Shown here: positions 1 to 6,018 of the stretch, one piece after another | Position numbering within the stretch: the stretch's first letter is position 1 | Layout of the letters: each line of letters opens with the position of its first letter | From: Hyphomicrobiales bacterium | Lineage (GTDB): Bacteria; Pseudomonadota; Alphaproteobacteria; Rhizobiales; Aestuariivirgaceae | Assembly: GCA_025362535.1 (NCBI GenBank) | Contig: JANYGE010000426.1 | Location: 1-6,018 of the forward strand | Direction: 5' to 3' | DNA length: 6,018 nucleotides | Notes under the pieces: model-generated | Told to the model about the DNA's origin: nothing | What the model saw: only the letters and a program-made list of their open reading frames with translations | Database searches by the model: none | Translations under genes and position numbers: made by a program

Positions 1-833
1 ACCAGGCCATCCGGCTTCAATCCATAGGAATAGCCGCGTGGGCCTGATGAGAGCGTATGGGTTTCATCAAAAATCAACAGCGTGCCATATTTAATCGTCA
101 GTGCACGGAGCTTTTCAAGAAATCCTTCATCCGGCAACACCATGCCCACATTGGTCATAATGGGTTCGGCCAACACGCAAGCTACATCGCCATCAGCTAA
201 GGCCGCTTCCAGTGCTTCAACATCGTTAAACTCAACCACTTTGGTGTGCAGCGTCAAATCACGCGGCTCCCCCACCAATCCATCCACCATGGTAACCCTG
301 CCATTATCAGCAGTTACAAATGTGTCATCCACACAGCCATGATAGCAGTGATTGAACACCAGAATTTTAGACCGCCCGGTCACCGCACGGCACCAGCGCA
401 GCACAGCGCGATTGGCATCCGATGCGGTGGCCGTCACTTGCCAGAACGGTAAACCAAAACGATCCTCCAGCAATGCGCCCACTTCAATCGCATCGGGCGA
501 AGGCAGCATGGTGGTAAAGCCATTCTGCGCCTCAGCAGCCAAAACATCAGCCACCACCTTCGGCGCATGGCCAAACATGGCCCCAGTGTCGCCTAAACAA
601 AAATCAGCATAATTATGGCCATCAACATCAGTCATTGTGGCGCCGCGCGCCCATTCCACAAACAGCGGAAACGGCAGGCCCCAATCCACCATCCAATGCA
701 TGGGAACGCCACGCAGCCAATGGTTTGAAGCCTTCACGGAGAGCGCCTGAGATTTGGGGTTGCGTTGGACATAGAGCTTGGTTTCTCGCTCCAACATGGC
801 CTGAATGGCACTGTCCGTTATTTTTGACTTCAC
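1..833 (-). CDS. Class III PLP-dependent aminotransferase, glutamate-1-semialdehyde aminotransferase-like (C-terminal part outside window)
   Basis: PLP enzyme of fold type I, probably cytosolic, transferring an amino group or shifting one within a substrate; the substrate cannot be read from the sequence. 277 N-terminal residues are visible. Seen: a cofactor-domain entry DVDGHNYADFCLGDTGAMFGHA near residues 69-90, the PLP-stacking segment CYHG (163-166) preceded by TGRSKILVF, AEPIMTNVG (222-230), and IFDETHT (254-260), whose D256 should hold the PLP pyridine nitrogen. The family's Schiff-base lysine falls beyond the left edge. Two motifs differ from the textbook family: TATASDANR (134-142) stands where SGTEA is usual, and FDETHTLSSGPRGY where FDEVxTGFR is usual. 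I have seen this variant in proteins annotated only as aspartate aminotransferase family or GSA-like, so a role in heme synthesis (HemL) is unlikely. The start is GTG at 833: tandem in-frame stops lie just upstream (849-854) and AAGG sits 6 nt before it. It is transcribed divergently from the D-amino-acid transaminase gene. Confidence 0.88.
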   Translation of the reverse strand, partial: MKSKITDSAIQAMLERETKLYVQRNPKSQALSVKASNHWLRGVPMHWMVDWGLPFPLFVEWARGATMTDVDGHNYADFCLGDTGAMFGHAPKVVADVLAAEAQNGFTTMLPSPDAIEVGALLEDRFGLPFWQVTATASDANRAVLRWCRAVTGRSKILVFNHCYHGCVDDTFVTADNGRVTMVDGLVGEPRDLTLHTKVVEFNDVEALEAALADGDVACVLAEPIMTNVGMVLPDEGFLEKLRALTIKYGTLLIFDETHTLSSGPRGYSYGLKPDGL

Positions 834-839
834 GAGTAA

Positions 840-843
840 CCTT
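840..843 (-). promoter_or_regulatory. Ribosome binding site that supports the GTG start
   Basis: AAGG on the minus strand lies 6 nt upstream of GTG at 833. The first in-frame ATG is 12 codons further in. In-frame stops at 849-854 leave almost no room for an earlier start, so this site decides in favour of GTG. Confidence 0.55.
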
Positions 844-846
844 GCG

Positions 847-857
847 CGTTATTAACG
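847..857. repeat. Small perfect inverted repeat in the divergent control region
   Basis: CGTTA-T-TAACG, with 5-bp arms and a one-base centre, lies 14 bp upstream of the class III aminotransferase start. It is too tight to fold as an RNA hairpin, so if functional it would be a DNA operator half-site pair. It is short enough to arise by chance. Confidence 0.3.
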
Positions 858-909
858 ATGGCTTGCTTCTAGCGGGCGGCATCTATTAAACCAACCCCCA
901 AGGTGTGCA

Positions 910-927
910 GTGCGGAATCAGCCGCAC
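910..927. promoter_or_regulatory. 6-bp GC-rich hairpin just upstream of the dat ribosome binding site
   Basis: GTGCGG (910-915) and CCGCAC (922-927) are perfect reverse complements around a 6-base loop, AATCAG. The stem ends 4 nt before the Shine-Dalgarno sequence of the D-amino-acid transaminase gene. It could shape ribosome access in that gene's 5' leader or be an operator. No T-tract follows, so it is not an intrinsic terminator. Confidence 0.4.
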
Positions 928-943
928 AAACAAGGAACGAAAA

Positions 944-1786
944 ATGGCCCGTATTGCTTATGTGAATGGTGAATATCTGCCCGAGACTGAAGCCAAGGTT
1001 TCGATCTTTGATCGCGGCTTTCTGTTCGCTGATGGTGTCTATGAAGTCACCCCTGTGATCAATGGCAAACTCGTCGATTATGATCCGCACATGGAGCGCC
1101 TCGATCGGTCATTGAGTGAACTCAAAATGGCCTGGCCCTGCAGCAAGGAAGAGTTAACCAAAGTCCACACTGAAATCATCGCAAGGAATAGCCTTACGGA
1201 AGGTATAATTTACATGCAGGTGACCAGAGGCGTTGCTGACCGCATGTTCAATTTTCCCAAAGATATAAAATCATCGCTGGTGGCCTTCCCGCAAGTGATG
1301 AAGCTGGTCGATAACCCCAATGCCAAAACCGGTGTGAAAGTGGTGACCACGCCCGACATTAGATGGCTGCGCAGAGATATTAAATCCATCATGCTGCTCG
1401 CCCCCGTGCTGGGCAAACAAGATGCTTACGAAAAAGGTGCGGCTGAAGGCTGGATGGTGGAAGATGGTTATATAACCGAAGGCACATCGTCGAACGCCTA
1501 TATCGTGATCGGCAATAAAATCATCACGCGCCCGCTCAGCAACAGAATTCGAGCCGGCTGCACCAGACGCGCCCTCTTCCGCTTGGCCAAAGACCACGCT
1601 GTAGAAATTGAAGAACGCCTGTTCACCCCCGAAGAAGCCTATAAAGCTGACGAAGCGTTTTTAACAAGCGCATCGCAATTCGTGATGCCCATTACAGAAA
1701 TTGATGGCCATAGAATCGGCGGCGGCCAAGTGGGGCCAGTGGTGCGCAAATTAAGAGAATTGTTCTTGGAAGAGGCGACACGGTAA
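944..1786 (+). CDS. dat: D-amino-acid transaminase (D-alanine aminotransferase)
   Basis: Fold-type IV PLP enzyme that interconverts D-alanine plus 2-oxoglutarate with pyruvate plus D-glutamate and accepts other D-amino acids. It serves peptidoglycan precursor supply or D-amino-acid catabolism in the cytosol. The 280 residues match the usual length and align along their whole length with the Bacillus enzyme: DRGFLFADGVYEV (23-35) containing Y33, VTRG (93-96), R100, DIRWLRRDIKSIMLL (138-152) with K147 as the Schiff-base lysine, and TEGTSSNAY (178-186) with E179 facing the PLP nitrogen. In Bacillus the carboxylate trap is Tyr, Arg and His; the His position here is F102. The ATG at 944 is chosen because AAGGA (932-936) sits 7 nt before it. 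An in-frame GTG at 905 would add 13 unconserved residues and run through the hairpin. The gene is divergent from the class III aminotransferase gene. The radical SAM gene follows 189 bp downstream and may be separately transcribed. Branched-chain aminotransferase and aminodeoxychorismate lyase share the fold but fit these motifs less well. Confidence 0.92.
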   Translation: MARIAYVNGEYLPETEAKVSIFDRGFLFADGVYEVTPVINGKLVDYDPHMERLDRSLSELKMAWPCSKEELTKVHTEIIARNSLTEGIIYMQVTRGVADRMFNFPKDIKSSLVAFPQVMKLVDNPNAKTGVKVVTTPDIRWLRRDIKSIMLLAPVLGKQDAYEKGAAEGWMVEDGYITEGTSSNAYIVIGNKIITRPLSNRIRAGCTRRALFRLAKDHAVEIEERLFTPEEAYKADEAFLTSASQFVMPITEIDGHRIGGGQVGPVVRKLRELFLEEATR

Positions 1787-1975
1787 TATACTGCTTGTTG
1801 TCATCCCGTTAAATATTGATCTATCACCAATTCCCACTCATACTTCCGTCATAAAACCAAACTACTCAACGTCAAGATTTTTTAACTTGTAGGGCACTCC
1901 AAACAACGATACGGTTTAGCTCAGAAATAAGACCCGTTTATTTACCGCCAAACACAGCCTTCCGAGGATATTGAT
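1787..1975. other. Gap between dat and the radical SAM gene; no gene seen
   Basis: I see no coding potential and no convincing terminator after dat. A weak promoter candidate reads TTGTAG (1887-1892), a 17-bp spacer, then TACGGT; the second box matches sigma-70 poorly. AAATAA (1925-1930) and TTATTT (1938-1943) could form a weak AT stem in the leader. CGTCAAGAT (1870-1878) is repeated in the betA control region. Confidence 0.3.
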
Positions 1976-3805
1976 ATGGCAATTGCGAATGGTTCGACTT
2001 CACTGACTGTTATCATGATAAAGCCATCGCGCTATGATAGCGATGGCTACCCCATCACCTGGGTTCGTTCGATCATTCCTTCCAACACATTGGCGGCTCT
2101 TTATGGCCTTGGCCGCGATTGCGCGCAGCGCAACGTGCTTGGTGAAAATGTTGAAATCAAACTCAAAACTTATGATGAAACCAACCAGCGCATTCGCCCC
2201 CAGCGCATAATCAGCGAAATCAAAAGCTCCGGCGGCAAAGGCCTCATTTGTCTGGTCGGGGTTCAATCCAATCAATTTCCCAGAGCCATTGATTTGGCCA
2301 AGCCCTTTCTTGATGCAGGCCTGCCTGTGATGCTGGGTGGCTTTCACATTTCGGGGTGCATTTCAATGCTGCCAGAGCTTCCGGCAGAAATTGTTGCGGC
2401 ACAAGCTTCGGGCATTTCATTGTTTGCTGGCGAAGCTGAGGAAGGCCGCCTTGATGAGGTGTTGAAGGATGCCTGGAATGGAACACTGAAACCGCTCTAT
2501 AATTTTCTCAATGATTTACCAAGTCTTGAAGGTCAACCTTGGCCAACATTGCCTGCCGCAGAACTGCGCTTGAGTGCCGATAGCAGATCAAGCTTTGATC
2601 TCGGCCGTGGCTGCCCCTATCAGTGTTCTTTCTGCACCATCATCAATGTTCAAGGCCGTAAAAGCCGCTTCCGCACACCCGATGATTTGGAAGCCATTGT
2701 GCGTGAAAATCATGCCCAAGGCATCCACCTGTTTTTTGTGACCGATGATAATCTCGCCCGCAATAAAAACTGGGAAGCCTTTTTTGATCGTTTGATCGAA
2801 CTCAAAGAGCGTGAAAAACTTGAAGTCAAAATGATCATTCAGGTTGACACATTATGTCACAAGATTCCAAATTTCATTGATAAGGCCGCCAAAGCTGGCG
2901 TGCGGCGCGCCTTCATCGGGCTTGAAAATATCAATCCAGATAATTTGATCGCGGCCAAAAAACGCCAGAACAAAATCACCGATTACCGCATCATGCTGCA
3001 GAGTTGGCGCGACCACGGGGTTTATACCTGGGCGGGTTACATCACTGGTTTTCCGGCCGATACCAAAGAGTCAATTCTGCGCGATATTGAAATCATAAAG
3101 AATGAACTCCCTGTTGATCTGCTCGAGTTGTTCTTCCTCACGCCTTTGCCAGGTTCTGAAGATCACCGGAATTTGCTGCGTGAAGGCGTTTGGATGGATG
3201 CTGATCTCAATAAATATAATCTGCACCACCGGGTAAGCCATCACGCCCGCATGAGCGATACAGACTGGGAAGAGGCCTATGCTGGTGCTTGGAAAAATTA
3301 TTACACCAGTGCCCATGTCGAAACCGTAGCGCGCCGTCATGCCGCAATCAAAGGCCGCGACCCCAGTAAAGTTGTGCATTACATGATGCAGTTTCGGGCC
3401 ATCTTTGAAATCGAAGGCATTCACCCGCTTGAGGGCGGATTTGTTCGCATGAAATACCGCGCTGATCGTCGTTCAAACATGAAAAAAGAGTGGCCCGGAT
3501 TCTTCCACGCCAAACTCCTGGGCGAGAACCTGCGCAAGGTTTGGCGCTATGCAGGCATTGTTCTGGAAGCCCGCAGAATTGTTCGCACAGTGCGCAATGA
3601 CCCCCTGCGCTATGCCTATACCGACATTGCAATCAGCCCTGTGGTGGAAGACGATTACGAAAATCTTGCCTTGTTCACCGAGACTGCGGGTGCTGATGGT
3701 GCAATCGCCAGAAAGCGCACCGAAAATCAGCGGCACATTGAGTTTGTAACCTCAAGATCGCCAAAACCAGAGACTAGCGTTGCTGTTCCCGCCAGTGCGG
3801 ATTAA
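1976..3805 (+). CDS. Radical SAM protein with N-terminal cobalamin-binding-like domain, function unknown
   Basis: Predicted [4Fe-4S]/S-adenosylmethionine radical enzyme of 609 residues. Residues about 10-180 look like a Rossmann-type B12-binding domain, with the strand-turn segment [12 protein letters not shown] near 116-127; I find no DxHxxG cobalamin-ligand motif. The radical SAM core follows, with [14 protein letters not shown] ending in the CX3CX2C cluster ligands C213, C217 and C220. Later core elements are FVTDDN (254-259), FIGLEN (313-318), [11 protein letters not shown] (353-363) and [10 protein letters not shown] (386-395), all typical of B12-type radical SAM proteins. Residues about 400-609 form a basic and aromatic C-terminal extension that I cannot assign. 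There is no signal peptide or membrane segment. Family members catalyse methylation, ring contraction or C-C bond chemistry, but nothing here names the substrate. The start at 1976 has GAGGA 7 nt upstream; Met14 is a weaker alternative. I recall similar orphan proteins in rhizobia, without assigned function. The 3' end overlaps convergent betA by 32 bp. Confidence 0.9.
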   Translation: MAIANGSTSLTVIMIKPSRYDSDGYPITWVRSIIPSNTLAALYGLGRDCAQRNVLGENVEIKLKTYDETNQRIRPQRIISEIKSSGGKGLICLVGVQSNQFPRAIDLAKPFLDAGLPVMLGGFHISGCISMLPELPAEIVAAQASGISLFAGEAEEGRLDEVLKDAWNGTLKPLYNFLNDLPSLEGQPWPTLPAAELRLSADSRSSFDLGRGCPYQCSFCTIINVQGRKSRFRTPDDLEAIVRENHAQGIHLFFVTDDNLARNKNWEAFFDRLIELKEREKLEVKMIIQVDTLCHKIPNFIDKAAKAGVRRAFIGLENINPDNLIAAKKRQNKITDYRIMLQSWRDHGVYTWAGYITGFPADTKESILRDIEIIKNELPVDLLELFFLTPLPGSEDHRNLLREGVWMDADLNKYNLHHRVSHHARMSDTDWEEAYAGAWKNYYTSAHVETVARRHAAIKGRDPSKVVHYMMQFRAIFEIEGIHPLEGGFVRMKYRADRRSNMKKEWPGFFHAKLLGENLRKVWRYAGIVLEARRIVRTVRNDPLRYAYTDIAISPVVEDDYENLALFTETAGADGAIARKRTENQRHIEFVTSRSPKPETSVAVPASAD

Positions 3806-5426
3806 CCCACGGTTCCAGATTGCTCGGTGCCAACATCGGTTTTCCTAAAATATGATCGGAGGCTTTTTCGCCGATCATCAATGTGGGCGCATTGAGATTG
3901 CCATTGGTCACTTGCGGCATGATGCTGGAATCGACCACACGTAAATTCTGAATGCCAATGACGCGGCATTCAGGATCAACCACCGCCAGCTTATCTTTCA
4001 CACTGCCCATCTTGCTGGTGCCGCATGGATGATAAGCACTTTCGCAATGCTGGCGGATGAAATCATCAATCTGTGCGTCGGAAATCACATCAGCGCCTGG
4101 TTGAATTTCTTCACCCGCATAAGGCACCATGGCCGCTTGCTTCATGATCTCGCGCGTATGGCGGATGCAGGCGCGGAATTCTTCCCAGTCATCGCCATGC
4201 GACATATAGTTAAACAGAATTTTTGGACGGGACTTGGCATCATTGTTCTGCACCCGAACAAAGCCGCGAGACTTGGTACGCATGGGTCCAACATGAACCT
4301 GAAAACCATCGCCCGCAAAAGCCGCCTTGCCATCATAACGCATGGCGGCAGGCAAGAAGTGATATTGAATATCAGGATATTCAATGCCCGCTTTGCTGCG
4401 GATAAATGCACATGATTCAAAATGATTGGTGGCCCCAAGCCCAGTGCCAAACAGCAACCATTGCAAACCAATCATGCCCTTCGAAATCAAACCAAGATCA
4501 CGGTTCAGCGATACCGGAGCCAAGCAGCGCAACTGAAAATAAACTTCCAAATGATCATGCAAATTCTCGCCCACACCAGCAAGAGCATGAAGCACGGGAA
4601 TGCCAGCATCCTGCAACACCTGTGCCGGTCCAATGCCAGAACGTTGCAAAATTGCTGGCGAATTAATCGTCGAGGCGGCAATAATAACTTCGCGCCGCGC
4701 CGTGGCCGTTAAAACCTTGCCGCCCACTTCATATTCAACACCGGTAGCGCGCTTGCCATTCAGCAAAACCCGCCGCGCCATGGCCCCAGTCACCAATTTA
4801 ATGCGGCCGTTTTTCATGGCCGGTTTCAAATAGGCATTGGCCGCCGACCAGCGCAGACCTTCATGCACGGTCATTTCCATGTCAGCAAAGCCTTCTTGCT
4901 GCTGGCCATTATAGTCAGACGTGACCGGATAACCCGCCTGCCGCCCCGCTTCGATAAAGGCCTTGTAAAGCGGATTGAGTCTCCGCCCGCGTTTTACATA
5001 CATGGGGCCATCATGGCCGCGCCAACCGTCTTGCCCGCCTTCCACATTTTCCATGCGTTTGAAATAGGGCAGCACATCGGCAAAGCCCCAACCCGTCGCA
5101 CCCATATCTTCCCATGTGTCAAAATCGCGCGCGTGCCCGCGCACATAAACCATGCCATTGATGGAGGATGATCCCCCCATCACCTTGCCACGCGGTGTTG
5201 CCAAACGCCGCCCGTTCAAATGCGGCTCCGGCTCTGATTCAAAGCCCCAATTATAAAGCTGCATGCTCATGGGATAAGAAAGGGCTGATGGCATCTGGAT
5301 CAGCGGCCCGCGATCCGTGCCACCATATTCCAAAACCAACACCGTGTTCTTGCCATCTTCAGTCAGGCGCTTGGCCATAACTGAGCCTGCCGAACCCGAA
5401 CCTACAATGATAAAATCAAATTCCAT
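3774..5426 (-). CDS. betA: Choline dehydrogenase (GMC-family FAD flavoprotein)
   Basis: Oxidises choline to betaine aldehyde, the first step to the osmoprotectant and carbon/nitrogen source glycine betaine; BetA enzymes are generally membrane-associated and pass electrons to the respiratory chain. The 550 residues match the family length and resemble E. coli BetA from end to end. Seen: the FAD dinucleotide fold VGSGSAG (8-14) with the ribose-binding acid E33, [13 protein letters not shown] (79-91) of the first GMC signature, [11 protein letters not shown] (284-294), [12 protein letters not shown] (326-337), QYHFLP (354-359), HPCGT (466-470) with probable catalytic H466, and [10 protein letters not shown] (506-515) with N510 at the second catalytic position. 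E. coli has GTCKMG where this protein has GTSKMG. No betB, betI or betC is adjacent: upstream is a divergent amidohydrolase gene, downstream a convergent radical SAM gene. The ATG at 5426 has no clear Shine-Dalgarno sequence, but the FAD motif begins at the expected distance. Another GMC alcohol dehydrogenase is possible but less likely. Confidence 0.88.
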   Translation of the reverse strand: MEFDFIIVGSGSAGSVMAKRLTEDGKNTVLVLEYGGTDRGPLIQMPSALSYPMSMQLYNWGFESEPEPHLNGRRLATPRGKVMGGSSSINGMVYVRGHARDFDTWEDMGATGWGFADVLPYFKRMENVEGGQDGWRGHDGPMYVKRGRRLNPLYKAFIEAGRQAGYPVTSDYNGQQQEGFADMEMTVHEGLRWSAANAYLKPAMKNGRIKLVTGAMARRVLLNGKRATGVEYEVGGKVLTATARREVIIAASTINSPAILQRSGIGPAQVLQDAGIPVLHALAGVGENLHDHLEVYFQLRCLAPVSLNRDLGLISKGMIGLQWLLFGTGLGATNHFESCAFIRSKAGIEYPDIQYHFLPAAMRYDGKAAFAGDGFQVHVGPMRTKSRGFVRVQNNDAKSRPKILFNYMSHGDDWEEFRACIRHTREIMKQAAMVPYAGEEIQPGADVISDAQIDDFIRQHCESAYHPCGTSKMGSVKDKLAVVDPECRVIGIQNLRVVDSSIMPQVTNGNLNAPTLMIGEKASDHILGKPMLAPSNLEPWVNPHWREQQR

Positions 5427-5476
5427 ATGAGCGCCGTTAGAGAGTTAAATCGAGTAGTGAACCCGCCATAGCGAAA

Positions 5477-5525
5477 CGCCAAGATGTAAACGACACTTCC
5501 TATTGCACTTGCGTCAAGATGCAAA
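5477..5525. repeat. Imperfect 14-bp direct repeat between betA and the amidohydrolase gene
   Basis: CGCCAAGATGTAAA (5477-5490) recurs as CGTCAAGATGCAAA (5512-5525), with 12 of 14 bases identical and 35 bp between starts. Both copies lie on the betA side of the divergent region and the second forms half of the palindrome at 5503-5524. A paired regulator-binding site is plausible but not shown. Confidence 0.4.
5503..5524. promoter_or_regulatory. Bulged palindrome, candidate operator for betA and/or the amidohydrolase gene
   Basis: TTGCACTTG (5503-5511), spacer CGT, then CAAG-A-TGCAA (5515-5524): nine base pairs match with one unpaired A. It contains TTGACG on the minus strand, a possible -35 box for betA, although I see no good -10 at the right distance. 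No T-tract follows on either strand, which argues against a terminator. Confidence 0.4.
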
Positions 5526-5536
5526 AACTCCCACCC

Positions 5537-5565
5537 TTGGCAAAACCTATACATTCTGGAATGAT
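5537..5565 (+). promoter_or_regulatory. Candidate sigma-70-like promoter for the amidohydrolase gene
   Basis: TTGGCA (5537-5542) matches the -35 consensus at 5 of 6 positions and AATGAT (5560-5565) matches the -10 at 4 of 6, with the ideal 17-bp spacer. The implied transcript would start near 5572, giving a leader of about 18 nt before the ATG at 5590. Confidence 0.4.
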
Positions 5566-5569
5566 AGGT
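5545..5569. promoter_or_regulatory. Strong bulged palindrome overlapping the putative promoter, candidate operator
   Basis: ACCTAT-A-CATTC (5545-5556) mirrors GAATGATAGGT (5559-5569) around a TG centre: 11 base pairs with one bulged A. It covers the spacer and -10 box of the promoter proposed at 5537-5565, the classic position for a repressor. The right arm also begins a second small inverted repeat, TAGGT-A-ACCTA (5565-5575). No regulator gene is in the window. Confidence 0.5.
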
Positions 5570-5589
5570 AACCTAACAAGAGAACAAGA

Positions 5590-6018
5590 ATGGCAGACCT
5601 TCTATCAGCGGGCGAAGAGCAAGCTGGCTATATCATCAACGAAAATGGTGCATCCCCGATCATCCTGATCTGCGAACATGCCTCAAACGTCATTCCTAAA
5701 AAACTGGGCACTCTCGGCTTGAGCGATGCTGATCTCAAGCGCCATATTGCTTATGATATTGGTGCCGAAGGAACAGCGCGGATCTTGGCAAAACTTATCG
5801 ATGCCCCCCTCATCCTGCAACGCTATTCACGCCTCGCTTATGATTGCAATCGCCCGCCCGAAGCCGAAGCGGCCATGCCCGCGTTGAGTGAAACAACCCT
5901 TATTCCTGGCAATCAGAACCTGAGCGTCGAAGCCAAATTGGCACGCACCACAGAAATCTATCGCCCCTTCCAACACACGATTGAAAATTTCCTCGACATC
6001 CGCGCCGCCAATGGCATG
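5590..6018 (+). CDS. N-formylglutamate amidohydrolase family protein (C-terminal part outside window)
   Basis: Family members hydrolyse N-formyl-L-glutamate to formate and glutamate, the last step of one histidine-degradation route (HutG type), or act on related N-acyl amino acids. The 143 visible residues carry a run of conserved family blocks: ICEHASNVIP (27-36), HIAYDIGA (52-59), QRYSRLAYDCNRPP (77-90), and SETTLIPGN (100-108). A full-length protein is usually about 250-300 residues, so roughly half is missing. The start at 5590 is preceded by AAGAGA (5578-5583) at 6 nt, a modest ribosome site. The gene is divergent from betA across 163 bp of control DNA. No hut genes are visible, so I give no hut symbol; a role on a different formyl or acyl amino acid remains open. 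Confidence 0.88.
   Translation, partial: MADLLSAGEEQAGYIINENGASPIILICEHASNVIPKKLGTLGLSDADLKRHIAYDIGAEGTARILAKLIDAPLILQRYSRLAYDCNRPPEAEAAMPALSETTLIPGNQNLSVEAKLARTTEIYRPFQHTIENFLDIRAANGM

Noticed and set aside
628..882. Opposite-strand and same-strand open frames of about 84 codons over the start of the class III aminotransferase gene
   Set aside because: They lie in other frames of a clearly conserved coding sequence and show no recognisable protein.
905..943. In-frame GTG extension of dat adding 13 residues
   Set aside because: The added residues (MQCGISRTNKERK) are not part of the family's N-terminus, and a good AAGGA lies 7 nt before the ATG at 944. The extension would also be read through the hairpin at 910-927.
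1787..1860. Intrinsic terminator after dat
   Set aside because: I found no GC-rich stem followed by a run of T in this stretch.
3071..3424. 117-codon minus-strand open frame inside the radical SAM gene
   Set aside because: It is antisense to the conserved radical SAM core region with no family resemblance.
4029..4415. 128-codon plus-strand open frame inside betA
   Set aside because: It runs antisense to well-conserved betA codons, has no convincing ribosome site or family resemblance, and is explained as a shadow of the real gene.
5545..5569. Intrinsic terminator between betA and the amidohydrolase gene
   Set aside because: The palindrome lacks a following T-tract on either strand and lies between two divergent starts, so there is no upstream transcript to end.
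1..6018. Mobile element, prophage, defence system or CRISPR array
   Set aside because: No transposase, integrase, terminal repeats, regularly spaced repeats or nuclease/helicase genes are visible; the genes are all ordinary metabolic families with similar composition.

Overview
The window looks like chromosomal DNA from an alphaproteobacterium, most likely of the Rhizobiales (Hyphomicrobiales). I infer this from the gene families (a rhizobial-type choline dehydrogenase, a D-amino-acid transaminase with the alphaproteobacterial pattern, an orphan radical SAM/B12 protein and an N-formylglutamate amidohydrolase) and from the Shine-Dalgarno-like starts. Base composition is roughly balanced by eye. 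I see no RNA genes, insertion sequences, CRISPR array, integrase or plasmid functions. It reads as a compact metabolic region, not a mobile island.

Layout from left to right. (1) 1-833, minus strand: the N-terminal 277 residues of a class III PLP aminotransferase resembling glutamate-1-semialdehyde aminotransferase; its 3' part, with the catalytic lysine, lies outside the window. (2) 834-943: a short divergent control region holding two small inverted repeats. (3) 944-1786, plus strand: a complete D-amino-acid transaminase (class IV fold). (4) 1787-1975: a gap with no gene. (5) 1976-3805, plus strand: a 609-residue radical SAM protein with an N-terminal cobalamin-binding-like domain and no recognised function. 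(6) 3774-5426, minus strand: choline dehydrogenase (betA), convergent with the radical SAM gene and overlapping it by 32 bp. (7) 5427-5589: a divergent control region with two bulged palindromes and a 14-base direct repeat. (8) 5590-6018, plus strand: the first 143 residues of an N-formylglutamate amidohydrolase family protein, cut by the window end.

The common theme is amino-acid and quaternary-amine metabolism: two transaminases of different folds transcribed back to back, choline oxidation to betaine aldehyde, and hydrolysis of an N-formylated amino acid. The genes do not form one operon, since every neighbouring pair except dat and the radical SAM gene is divergent or convergent. betA stands without betB, betI or betC in the window. 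The most uncertain and interesting items are the orphan radical SAM protein, the variant PLP-site motifs of the class III aminotransferase, and the palindromes between betA and the amidohydrolase gene.
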